This document shows, piece by piece, positions 56,435 to 64,000 of a stretch of DNA of 64,000 nt (the stretch's first letter is position 1; each line of letters starts with the position of its first letter). A model generated the notes under the pieces. That model made no database searches. It was not told the origin of the DNA and saw only the letters and a program-made list of their open reading frames with translations. Source of the DNA: Psychrobacter sp. Pi2-1 (GTDB lineage: Bacteria; Pseudomonadota; Gammaproteobacteria; Pseudomonadales; Moraxellaceae); contig NZ_CAJHBO010000002.1 in NCBI RefSeq assembly GCF_904846645.1, positions 148,239-212,238 on the forward strand, in the 5' to 3' direction. Made by a program: the position numbers and the translations under genes.

Positions 56435-58711
56435 TTAGCTTTTTTTGGCAGCGCCTCTGCGGTTGCTGCTTCTTTTCGCTGGAGTTTTCTTAGGCTGCTC
56501 TTTCTTCGGTTGACCTTTTTTACTTTGGTTCATGGCACTAGATTGCAATTTAGCCTTCAAATCAAAATCAATTTGTAGCAGGTCCATGTTGACACCCGCA
56601 ACCTTCACTTTAACCGAATCGCCAAGTCCAAATAGCGTGCCTTTATCTTTACCGATAAGCTGCTGTTGCTGCTCATCGTAGACAAAGAAGTCATCGCCAA
56701 CGTTTGAAATATGAACCAAACCATCGATATATAAGTCAGTCAATGTGACGAATAAACCAAAGCTAGTAACCGTAGTCACAACGCCTTCGAACTCTTCACC
56801 GACATGATCGGTCATATAATGACACTTGAGCCAAGACTCTACATAACGTGATGCTTTTTCTGCACGGCGTTCTGTATCTGATGTTTGTGTACCAGCACCT
56901 TCAAGAGAAAAGTCCATAATAGGTTGTTGGCTGTTGGTGACTTTTGCCTTAATCGCGCGATGCAGCATCAAATCTGGATAACGGCGAATCGGCGAGGTAA
57001 AGTGGCTATATTCGTCATATGCTAAGCCAAAGTGACCAATATTGTCAGGTGCATAGTTTGCTTGCATCATTGAACGCAGCAGCATGCTATGAATACTGAT
57101 GGCATCTGGTCTATCTTTAGTCGCTTCGATAATGCGTTGATAATCCGCTTGCGTTGGATTCTCTTCTGGGAATGGTAAGCCAAAGTTTTTCGCATATTCA
57201 TGAATACGCATCGACTTTTCATTATCAGGCTTATCATGGTTACGATATAAAACTGGTAACTCATGTTTAAGCGCGAAGTTTGCAGCACAAGTATTTGCAA
57301 GCAACATACATTCTTCGATTAGCTTCTGAGAGTCGCCACGAGTGCGTGGTAAAATCGCTTCGATTCCGCCTTTCTCATTGAACTTGATATACGTTTCAAC
57401 CGTTTCAAATTCCATTGCATGACGTTCTTCACGCTTTTTAAGTAGTAGCTCATACAGCTGATGTAACGTATCAACAGATTTTTTAACGTCTTTATTACCT
57501 GTTAGTGATTTAGGTAATCTCTTATCATTTGGGTTCACAAGATAATCGTTTACTTGATTATAAGTTAGACGGGCTTGTGAGTGCATCACTGATGGATAGA
57601 ACTCATATCCAGTCACTTTACCGGCGCGCGATATCTTGATATCAGCAACCATACATAAGCGATCTAGATTAGGGTTCAATGAGCATAGACCGTTAGATAA
57701 CACTTCAGGCAACATCGGAATCACGCGATGCGGGAAGTATACTGAAGTACCACGCTCATAGGCATCTTGGTCAAGTGGTGAATTCGGTGTCACATAATAG
57801 CTGACATCCGCAATCGCAACCACAACACGGTAGTTACCACCAGAGCGCTTTTCAGCAAATACAGCATCATCAAAGTCACGAGCATCTTCGCCATCGATAG
57901 TGACAAGCGGTAGATGACGTATGTCTGTGCGACCTTTTATATCTTTTTCGGTTGGCTCTTGATAATCATCAGCTTGCTTAAGTGCAGCTTCACTAAAATC
58001 TGATGGAATATCATAGTTGAGCAGGGTAGTCTCAATAATCAATTCACGATCATTGTCATCAGACAGCACTTCAGTGATTTTTCCAGTGGCAAATTCATGC
58101 TGGTTTGGCCAGTCAATGATATCGACTTTGACAGGAGCGCCTTGCTTAATATTTAGCGCCTGAACATTGTCATCAGTAACCGTAATCGGTTGATGATTGT
58201 TTGGGCTACCAAGCTCAACACAATAGCCGTCTTCATCACGAGCAAGTGTACCGATAAAGTTGTTTTGACGACGTTCGACAACATCAACGATACGCCCTTC
58301 GGTACGTCCGCGATTGTCTGTCGAGGTGCCGACGGCTGCTACTGTATCGCCATTGAATACCCAGCGCATTTGTTTTTCATGTAAAAACAAATCTGGCATA
58401 TCACTTAGTACCACAAAACCAAAACCTTTTGGATGTGCAGACACTGTACCTGAGACGATATCTTGCTTAGTCACCGTACGATAGCGATAAGGACGACCAT
58501 CACGATTCACTTGGCCGTCACGCGCCATTGCTTTTAGGCGATTGCCCAAAGCATCAAACTGATCAGGATCATCAATGTTAAAGGCTTTTGCCAACTGTTG
58601 ATGCGTGACTTCCCCATGCTCATTAATCGTGCTGAGTATCAGCTCACGACTAGGAATCGGGTTATCATATTTTTTTGCCTCACTTGAGGCGTTTGGATCA
58701 TTCCAACTCAT
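56435..58711 (-). CDS. rnr: Ribonuclease R
   Basis: 758-residue 3'-5' exoribonuclease. Order: an N-terminal helix-turn-helix-like region (20-80), two cold-shock domains (about 85-240), the RNB catalytic domain with GEDARDFDDAV (Asp276, 279, 281, 282), an S1 domain near 655-735, and a Lys/Arg-rich tail (KKGQPKKEQPKK). RNase R degrades structured RNA and is important at low temperature. The family's usual rlmB neighbour is not present here. Confidence 0.95.
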   Translation of the reverse strand: MSWNDPNASSEAKKYDNPIPSRELILSTINEHGEVTHQQLAKAFNIDDPDQFDALGNRLKAMARDGQVNRDGRPYRYRTVTKQDIVSGTVSAHPKGFGFVVLSDMPDLFLHEKQMRWVFNGDTVAAVGTSTDNRGRTEGRIVDVVERRQNNFIGTLARDEDGYCVELGSPNNHQPITVTDDNVQALNIKQGAPVKVDIIDWPNQHEFATGKITEVLSDDNDRELIIETTLLNYDIPSDFSEAALKQADDYQEPTEKDIKGRTDIRHLPLVTIDGEDARDFDDAVFAEKRSGGNYRVVVAIADVSYYVTPNSPLDQDAYERGTSVYFPHRVIPMLPEVLSNGLCSLNPNLDRLCMVADIKISRAGKVTGYEFYPSVMHSQARLTYNQVNDYLVNPNDKRLPKSLTGNKDVKKSVDTLHQLYELLLKKREERHAMEFETVETYIKFNEKGGIEAILPRTRGDSQKLIEECMLLANTCAANFALKHELPVLYRNHDKPDNEKSMRIHEYAKNFGLPFPEENPTQADYQRIIEATKDRPDAISIHSMLLRSMMQANYAPDNIGHFGLAYDEYSHFTSPIRRYPDLMLHRAIKAKVTNSQQPIMDFSLEGAGTQTSDTERRAEKASRYVESWLKCHYMTDHVGEEFEGVVTTVTSFGLFVTLTDLYIDGLVHISNVGDDFFVYDEQQQQLIGKDKGTLFGLGDSVKVKVAGVNMDLLQIDFDLKAKLQSSAMNQSKKGQPKKEQPKKTPAKRSSNRRGAAKKS

Positions 58712-58849
58712 AAATTACCGTATCTATTTTTAAAATTATTAATAGTGGCTATCTTAACACGAACGACGTCGCAATATCTTGCGTCAATTGTCTTATGTGT
58801 ATTCGGTAGCAGGAAGCGGTCAGTTTTCTGGCACCGCTATAGGGATAAA

Positions 58850-60094
58850 TCAGATATCGATATCGACACTACTTGATTGGTTAGTGATCTTTTTATTATC
58901 CAACTCTTTTGAGACTTCTAATACCGTAGTCTGATTTGATTTATCCAAGTATTTTTGTGCTTTATCTACTTCAGTGGTCAGTGTATTGACCGTTTGCTTC
59001 ATATTCTCTAGCGCTTCAATTTTGTAATTGCTAATCATATCCATCGTGTCATAGACATTATTGAAGGCATTTTGCAGTTTATCAAGCTCAATGCTACTGC
59101 TGGTCGCCTGCTCGTGAATCTCACCTGACTGACGTTTGAGCATCGCTGAAGTTGATTCAATCAAACTACTGGTCGTTTTATTCAAGGCAGTGATTTGATC
59201 CAATACCAATTTTTGATTGGTCATTGCTTGAGCAACGACAACAGCCGTGCGTAATGCAGACACAGTAGTCGTGGTTGCACGATCGACACCTTTAATCAGT
59301 TCTAAGTTATTACGGCGAATGGTATCAAGCGCCAAATAGCCTTGTACATTCACTGCTAACTGAGTTAAAAAGTCAGTGTTTTTTTGACGGACATAAAACA
59401 ACATCTCTTCTTTAATAATGCGAGCTTTTTCTGGATCTGTTGCTTCTATCGCATAAACTTTTTGTTCTAGCTGTTCATCAATCTTTTTGCCAACATAGAC
59501 ATACTGGCGAATAGACTGCATCAGCTCCCACATATTGACTTTTTCTTGCTCAATCATCGCATTGTCTTTGAGCAATTCATCTTTACCATTATAGAGACTG
59601 GTAACGACCGCATTGATATGTGATTGTGCTGATTCATATTGGCGGAAATAATCTTGTACTTTGTTGCCGAATGGAATGAGACCGAACAGCTTGCGTGAGC
59701 TGGTCAGCTCTTTTTTGCTCGGATCCAAATCTTCAACAATCCCGCGTAGTTCCGTCAATGATTTGGCAATAGGAGAGTTGTCGAATAAACTGTCATTGAG
59801 ACTTTTTGCGGGCAAATCTAACATTCGATTAGATACTTGTGCAGATTCACGAATCTCTTTGGTACCTAGATTATGAATAGACTGCACGTTCTGTCTAAAC
59901 TCATCGCTATGCACAGAGTTGGTCAGCACATGATCAACAAAAGCATCAACCTTGGCATCGAGCTCAGGAATTTGGCTTTCATCCAATTTGACCATCTGAT
60001 CTGCTTCACTTTTCTGTATTTCTTTGACAGGTTCAGGTGCTGTTAGAGAAATACTGGGAGTTGTAGCGTTTTCTGGTGGTGTCAATTCTTGCAT
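58850..60094 (-). CDS. TelA/YaaN-family protein
   Basis: 414-residue member of the TelA (toxic-anion resistance) family. It is mostly alpha-helical and coiled coil, with SRKLFGLIPFGNKVQDYFRQYESAQSHI (the family core), NMWELMQSIRQYVYVGKKID and RAVVVAQAM-like helix patterns. The Pro/Ser/Thr-rich N-terminus (1-30) is not conserved. No TM is present. The biochemical role is unsettled; the tellurite name comes from plasmid homologues. AGAGGATATTTC precedes the ATG. The xpaC/yceA-type partner gene is not adjacent; rnr follows downstream. Confidence 0.88.
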   Translation of the reverse strand: MQELTPPENATTPSISLTAPEPVKEIQKSEADQMVKLDESQIPELDAKVDAFVDHVLTNSVHSDEFRQNVQSIHNLGTKEIRESAQVSNRMLDLPAKSLNDSLFDNSPIAKSLTELRGIVEDLDPSKKELTSSRKLFGLIPFGNKVQDYFRQYESAQSHINAVVTSLYNGKDELLKDNAMIEQEKVNMWELMQSIRQYVYVGKKIDEQLEQKVYAIEATDPEKARIIKEEMLFYVRQKNTDFLTQLAVNVQGYLALDTIRRNNLELIKGVDRATTTTVSALRTAVVVAQAMTNQKLVLDQITALNKTTSSLIESTSAMLKRQSGEIHEQATSSSIELDKLQNAFNNVYDTMDMISNYKIEALENMKQTVNTLTTEVDKAQKYLDKSNQTTVLEVSKELDNKKITNQSSSVDIDI

Positions 60095-60500
60095 GAAATA
60101 TCCTCTAATATCGGAGAAGGGAAGTGTTTTTTGTCAACGACTCTGACAGTCGTGGTATACATTGTTTTTATTTATACACTTAGCTTTTATATACTTATAA
60201 GTTATCTGTAGCTCATACTAATTTCTATCACATGATCATTAGTTACTGCTAAGTACTGACTAGTAAATATCACTAGACCTTTAGATTACCGTGTAATCAG
60301 AAAGTTGAGAAGGTAGATTTTGTAAAATAGCGTCAGTCAATGATGCTAGGCTATTTATGTTCAATATAGCTATGTCTATTACTGCGGTTTTTGAGTCCAC
60401 ATAATAAAAAACCATCAATATCCCGCAGCATATTGATGGTTAGAGTTATAAATAGCTATATAGACTAACAGCCACCACTCAAAGCAATCCAATAGACAGA
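60095..60500. other. telA-infC gap
   Basis: 406 bases: the telA promoter area and, at 60405-60441, the infC terminator. No rpmI/rplT genes and no further ORF are present. Confidence 0.5.
60405..60441 (-). terminator. infC terminator
   Basis: On the minus strand: AACCATCAATAT-GCTGCGGG-ATATTGATGGTT followed by TTTTTA; an 11-12 base stem just after infC. Confidence 0.9.
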
Positions 60501-61022
60501 TTACTTTTTCTTAGTGGGTCCAAGCAGCATACCCATCTGACGACCTTCCATCTTAGGGTACTGTTCGACGTTTGAGATATCAGCAGTATCTTCAATGATA
60601 CGATCAAGTTGTTTGCGACCGATGTCTTGGTGCGCCATTTCACGTCCGCGGAAACGGATGCTAATTTTAACTTTGTCTTGATCTTCCAAGAAGCTCACGA
60701 TTTTTCTCAGTTTAACCTGATAATCGGCCTCTTCGGTACTAGGACGTAGCTTCATCTCTTTAAGCTGAGTCTGCTTTTGGTTTTTCTTAGCTTCTTTAGC
60801 CTTTTGCTTTTGATCATAGAGGAAATGCTTATAATCCATGATCTTACATACTGGCGGTTTAGCTTCAGGAACTAATTCAACCAAATCTAGATTTTCATCA
60901 CGTGCCGCTTTCATCGCGGTTGCGATATCAACCACGCCCATTTGCTCGCCATCTTCTTTAACGAGACGGACTTCTTTGACATTGATATCTTCGTTGATGT
61001 TCAAACGGTTGGACTGTTTAAT
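60501..61022 (-). CDS. infC: Translation initiation factor IF-3 (AUU start)
   Basis: IF-3 blocks subunit association and checks the start codon. The frame upstream of the TTG at 61004 continues to ATT-AAA-CAG-TCC-AAC-CGT-TTG at 61022. GAGGAG lies 8 bases before the ATT, whereas the TTG has no ribosome-binding site in front. infC of E. coli and many bacteria starts with AUU as part of IF-3 autoregulation, so the 173-residue form from 61022 is chosen. The N-domain reaches about residue 80 ([12 protein letters not shown] at its end), then a Lys-rich linker and the C-domain ([17 protein letters not shown]) follow. It starts five bases after the thrS stop. Confidence 0.9.
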   Translation of the reverse strand: MKQSNRLNINEDINVKEVRLVKEDGEQMGVVDIATAMKAARDENLDLVELVPEAKPPVCKIMDYKHFLYDQKQKAKEAKKNQKQTQLKEMKLRPSTEEADYQVKLRKIVSFLEDQDKVKISIRFRGREMAHQDIGRKQLDRIIEDTADISNVEQYPKMEGRQMGMLLGPTKKK

Positions 61023-61027
61023 AGGTA

Positions 61028-62962
61028 TTACTCCTCATCTGTTTTTGGGGTCTGTCGGCCTTTTTTACTGACAGCGGTCTGTACTAATGTAATAAATTCA
61101 GAAACACTCATCACGCCAAGGTTCTCACCTTCGCGAGTTCGGACGTTGACACTGCCCGATTCGACTTCTTTATCCCCTAATACTAGCATATAGGGAATAC
61201 GTTCTAATGTTTTCTCTCGTATCTTAAATCCAATCTTTTCGTTACGCAAGTCGCTAATAGCGCGCAAACCTGCATTTTTGAGCTCGCTAACTACGTTTTC
61301 ACATGCATCAGCTTGTTTATCAGTGATGTTCATGACCACAACTTGCTGCGGTGCTAGCCACACTGGCATCCAACCAGCATAGTTTTCGATCAAAATACCG
61401 ATGAAACGCTCGAACGAACCTAAGATTGCACGGTGCAACATAATAGGTACTTCACGATCGTTCTGCTCATTGACGAATTCTGCATCGAGACGCTCAGGCA
61501 TGTTTGGATCAACCTGAATAGTACCGCACTGCCAAATACGTCCTAATGAATCCTTTAGACTAAACTCAATCTTTGGACCATAGAATGCACCTTCACCAGG
61601 TAAGTAATCCCAGTCTAGCCCTGAACTATCAAGCGCATCTGCTAGCGCTTTTTCTGCAAAATCCCAAGACTCATCACTACCAACGCGTTTTTCAGGGCGA
61701 GTAGAAAGCTTCATAATAATATTGTCAAAGCCAAAATCTTCATAGACAGCAAGAGTCAGCTTAATAAAGTCAGCAACTTCTTGTTGAATCTGTGCCTGCG
61801 TACAGAAGATATGGGCGTCATCTTGAGTAAAACCACGTACACGCATCAAACCATGCAATGAACCTGATGGCTCATTACGATGACAAGAACCAAACTCAGC
61901 CATACGCAGTGGCAAGTCACGGTAAGATTTTAGACCTTGATTAAACACTTGCACGTGACAAGGGCAGTTCATTGGTTTTACCGCATAATCACGGTTTTCA
62001 CTAGAAGTCGTGAACATATTGGTTGCATAGTTGCCCCAATGTCCTGAGCGCTCCCACAAACTGCGATCAACGATTTGAGGAGTTTTAATCTCCTCGTAGC
62101 CATTATCGTATTGTACTTTACGCATATATTGCTCAAGTACTTGATAAATCGTCCAACCATTAGCATGCCAGAACACCATACCTGGTGCTTGCTCTTGCAT
62201 ATGAAATAGGTTCAGCGCTTTACCAATTTTACGATGGTCACGTTTTTCTGCTTCTTCAATACGCTGGATATACGCTTTTAACTGTTTCTTATCAGCCCAC
62301 GCAGTACCATAGATACGCTGCAACTGCTCGTTTTTGGCATCGCCACGCCAGTAAGCACCTGACATTTTGGTCAGTTTAAATACTTTCAAAAAGCGCGTGT
62401 TTGGCACATGCGGGCCACGGCACATATCGACGTATTCTTGGTGATGATACAAGCCAAAGGCTTCTTCACCTGGCATATCATTGATAAGCTTTAACTTATA
62501 GTCTTCATTACGTGATTCAAATATCTCAATCGCTTCGGCACGTGGCGTCATTTTTTTAATAACGTCATAATCTTGCTTGATCAGCTCCATCATGCGTTTT
62601 TCAATCGCTTCCATATGCTCAGGCGTAAATGGCGTTTCACTAAAGATATCGTAATAAAAACCATCATCAATAACAGGACCAATTACCATTTTTACATCAG
62701 GGTAGAGCTGCTTAACAGCATGACCTAATAGGTGGGCGCATGAGTGACGAATAATATCGACACCGTCGTCGTCTTTTGGCGTTACGATTTCAACATTGGC
62801 ATCAGCGACGATAGGATCATATGCATCTACCAGATGACCATTTACACGTCCAGCAACCGTCGCTTTAGCGAGTCCTGTCCCAATACTTTGTGCCACTTCC
62901 ATGACTGTTGTATGACCTTCAAAGTCTTTTACACTACCATCGGGTAAAGTAATCGCTACCAT
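61028..62962 (-). CDS. thrS: Threonyl-tRNA synthetase
   Basis: 644-residue class-II synthetase. TGS domain (1-62), editing domain with [11 protein letters not shown] (about 73-83) and C-containing CRGPHVPNT (about 183), and a catalytic core with zinc ligands in [10 protein letters not shown] and [11 protein letters not shown]. The anticodon-binding domain is at the C-terminus. It is upstream of infC, the usual order. rpmI and rplT do not follow. No obvious thrS operator mimic is identified in the leader. Confidence 0.97.
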   Translation of the reverse strand: MVAITLPDGSVKDFEGHTTVMEVAQSIGTGLAKATVAGRVNGHLVDAYDPIVADANVEIVTPKDDDGVDIIRHSCAHLLGHAVKQLYPDVKMVIGPVIDDGFYYDIFSETPFTPEHMEAIEKRMMELIKQDYDVIKKMTPRAEAIEIFESRNEDYKLKLINDMPGEEAFGLYHHQEYVDMCRGPHVPNTRFLKVFKLTKMSGAYWRGDAKNEQLQRIYGTAWADKKQLKAYIQRIEEAEKRDHRKIGKALNLFHMQEQAPGMVFWHANGWTIYQVLEQYMRKVQYDNGYEEIKTPQIVDRSLWERSGHWGNYATNMFTTSSENRDYAVKPMNCPCHVQVFNQGLKSYRDLPLRMAEFGSCHRNEPSGSLHGLMRVRGFTQDDAHIFCTQAQIQQEVADFIKLTLAVYEDFGFDNIIMKLSTRPEKRVGSDESWDFAEKALADALDSSGLDWDYLPGEGAFYGPKIEFSLKDSLGRIWQCGTIQVDPNMPERLDAEFVNEQNDREVPIMLHRAILGSFERFIGILIENYAGWMPVWLAPQQVVVMNITDKQADACENVVSELKNAGLRAISDLRNEKIGFKIREKTLERIPYMLVLGDKEVESGSVNVRTREGENLGVMSVSEFITLVQTAVSKKGRQTPKTDEE

Positions 62963-63632
62963 AATCTATTCGCCTATTATTGGGTCCGTTGGCAGTGATG
63001 ATTGCAACCATCAATCATATAACCGTGAGACCACATCAATTATATCTAATCATCGTGATATGTTGTGAAAGGGATGCATTACCTAGAGTCTTACTATGAC
63101 TATATATGCTAGAGCTGATATAAGGCTCTAAGCCAGTTAATCAGTAGCATTGCAGCAAAACGCATTTCGCTATAGAAGTAATATAACAGCCAACATATAT
63201 AAGTAATGCAGCAAAATACCTATTATAGCAAAAACCGTCTCTCAACACTAGATATCAAGGGATTGCGCGACGACTAATATAACAGCCATATCTTACGATA
63301 AAGGTAGTATCAGATACTGCACTATATAGGACAATATATTGAAAGCGTCATATAACCCCGAATAACTTAGCTTCTATATAGTGCTAATCATGTGAATATC
63401 AACATTCAAAAATGTAATAGATAATTTGTTTAAGGAAAATACTCAAAAATGACAGGGTAAATAAGTCGAGTTATGAAGATCAAACAAGCTTATCTTTATT
63501 GAAAATTGGTGAATTAAATCGCATTGCGCACTAGTATTAAAGAAAGTAGAGAACCTCAATTTTATAACCCATTGAAAAAAATACAGATTTATTCATCTAC
63601 TAAAATAAGATTAAAAACATTAATAAAACAGG

Positions 63633-63660
63633 TTGACACAAAAATTAAACCCTCTATAAT
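63633..63660 (+). promoter_or_regulatory. Strong sigma-70 promoter (P1 type)
   Basis: TTGACA (63633-63638), a 16-base spacer, and TATAAT (63655-63660), both consensus-perfect. It is preceded by an A/T-rich UP-like tract and followed by the GC-rich discriminator ACGCCCTC, typical of stringently controlled rRNA promoters. Confidence 0.8.
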
Positions 63661-63750
63661 ACGCCCTCATCAGACGGACTAGCGGCAACTGATATGTAAA
63701 TTACATATTAATAACGCGGTTAACCTGGCGAAACGAAATTATAAAAAAGC

Positions 63751-63778
63751 TTGACAATTCAAATCATTATGATAAGAT
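63751..63778 (+). promoter_or_regulatory. Second sigma-70 promoter (P2 type)
   Basis: TTGACA (63751-63756), a 16-base spacer and TAAGAT (63773-63778), 118 bases downstream of the first promoter. Confidence 0.6.
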
Positions 63779-64000
63779 AGTCGGCTCGCTAGATAGCTTA
63801 ACCGGCAACGGGAAAAGGCGAATAGCGTAAGTAATACCCTATATATCGATGACTGGACGACAGTGATTGAGACTATTTAAAAGCATAACTAAAGAACAAC
63901 TTGTGTGGATTTTTGCTGATTCAGAATGCTAAAAAATAAAGTTGACTATCTTTTCTTTTCGGAAAGATTATTAACTATAAAAATTATCATTTAAGACAGC

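Larger units (their letters stand above)
62963..64000. other. 1-kb non-coding region with tandem promoters, likely rRNA operon leader
   Basis: No gene is evident on either strand. The left part holds the thrS promoter and a 14-base direct repeat TAATATAACAGCCA (63179-63192 and 63275-63288). From 63600 an AT-rich UP-like tract leads to two strong plus-strand promoters. After them comes about 220 bases of leader containing AAAGCATAACTAAAGAACAA near 63880. The layout fits the region before a 16S rRNA gene that would begin just past 64000. An unrelated RNA gene is the alternative. Confidence 0.55.

Noticed and set aside
58814..58837. AGCGGT/ACCGCT hairpin between rnr and the TelA gene
   Set aside because: The 6-base stem has a 12-base loop and is not followed by a T-run in either direction.
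1..64000. CRISPR arrays, prophage, insertion sequences
   Set aside because: No regularly spaced repeats, no transposase, integrase or phage structural genes are seen; neighbouring genes are core functions throughout.

Overview
The window looks like chromosomal DNA of a gammaproteobacterium of the family Moraxellaceae, most likely Psychrobacter. The grounds are moderate G+C, gene order and protein character (standalone hisB, avtA, a tesA-ybbA-ybbP block, Na+-NQR with nqrM, TelA beside rnr). No prophage, IS element, CRISPR array or obvious recent island is visible. The species assignment is inference from gene content only.

Layout. 1-16 kb is an origin-proximal block: the 3' end of mnmE, nrdR, ribD, ribE, a diverged hybrid sensor kinase on the minus strand, then fmt, rsmB, thrC, a LysM protein, dprA and tsaC. 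mnmE normally lies in the rpmH-rnpA-yidC-mnmE group beside oriC, so the replication origin probably lies just left of position 1. This block carries several parS-like 16-mers, one of them perfect and inside rsmB, and an AT-rich ribD-ribE gap with five DnaA-box-like 9-mers. 15-31 kb holds a YfcH-type epimerase, a metallophosphoesterase, an HSL-type hydrolase, grpE and dnaK with heat-shock-type promoter candidates, bioF-bioC, an outer-membrane barrel protein, an NfeD/SPFH pair, hemN, comM and gph.

31-45 kb holds small unknown proteins, tRNA-Phe, hisB-hisH, avtA, the tesA-ybbA-ybbP (GDSL esterase plus ABC exporter) operon, an MFS carrier, nqrM, apbE and an SDR. 46-52.4 kb is the complete nqrABCDEF operon on the minus strand. 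With nearby apbE (flavinylation of NqrB/NqrC) and nqrM (Fe-S/assembly factor) it makes the window's largest functional module, a sodium-pumping NADH:quinone oxidoreductase. 52.4-53.5 kb is an unusually long non-coding gap. Then come hisA, a BON-MscS channel, rnr, a TelA-family gene, infC (apparent AUU start) and thrS. The last kilobase has no gene but carries two strong tandem sigma-70 promoters pointing right, one with a GC-rich discriminator, and resembles the leader of an rRNA operon whose 16S gene would start beyond the window.

Most of the window is ordinary core genome. The features that stand out are the parS/DnaA-box cluster near the presumed origin, the histidine-less hybrid kinase, the AUU-initiated infC tucked against thrS, and the two long non-coding stretches.
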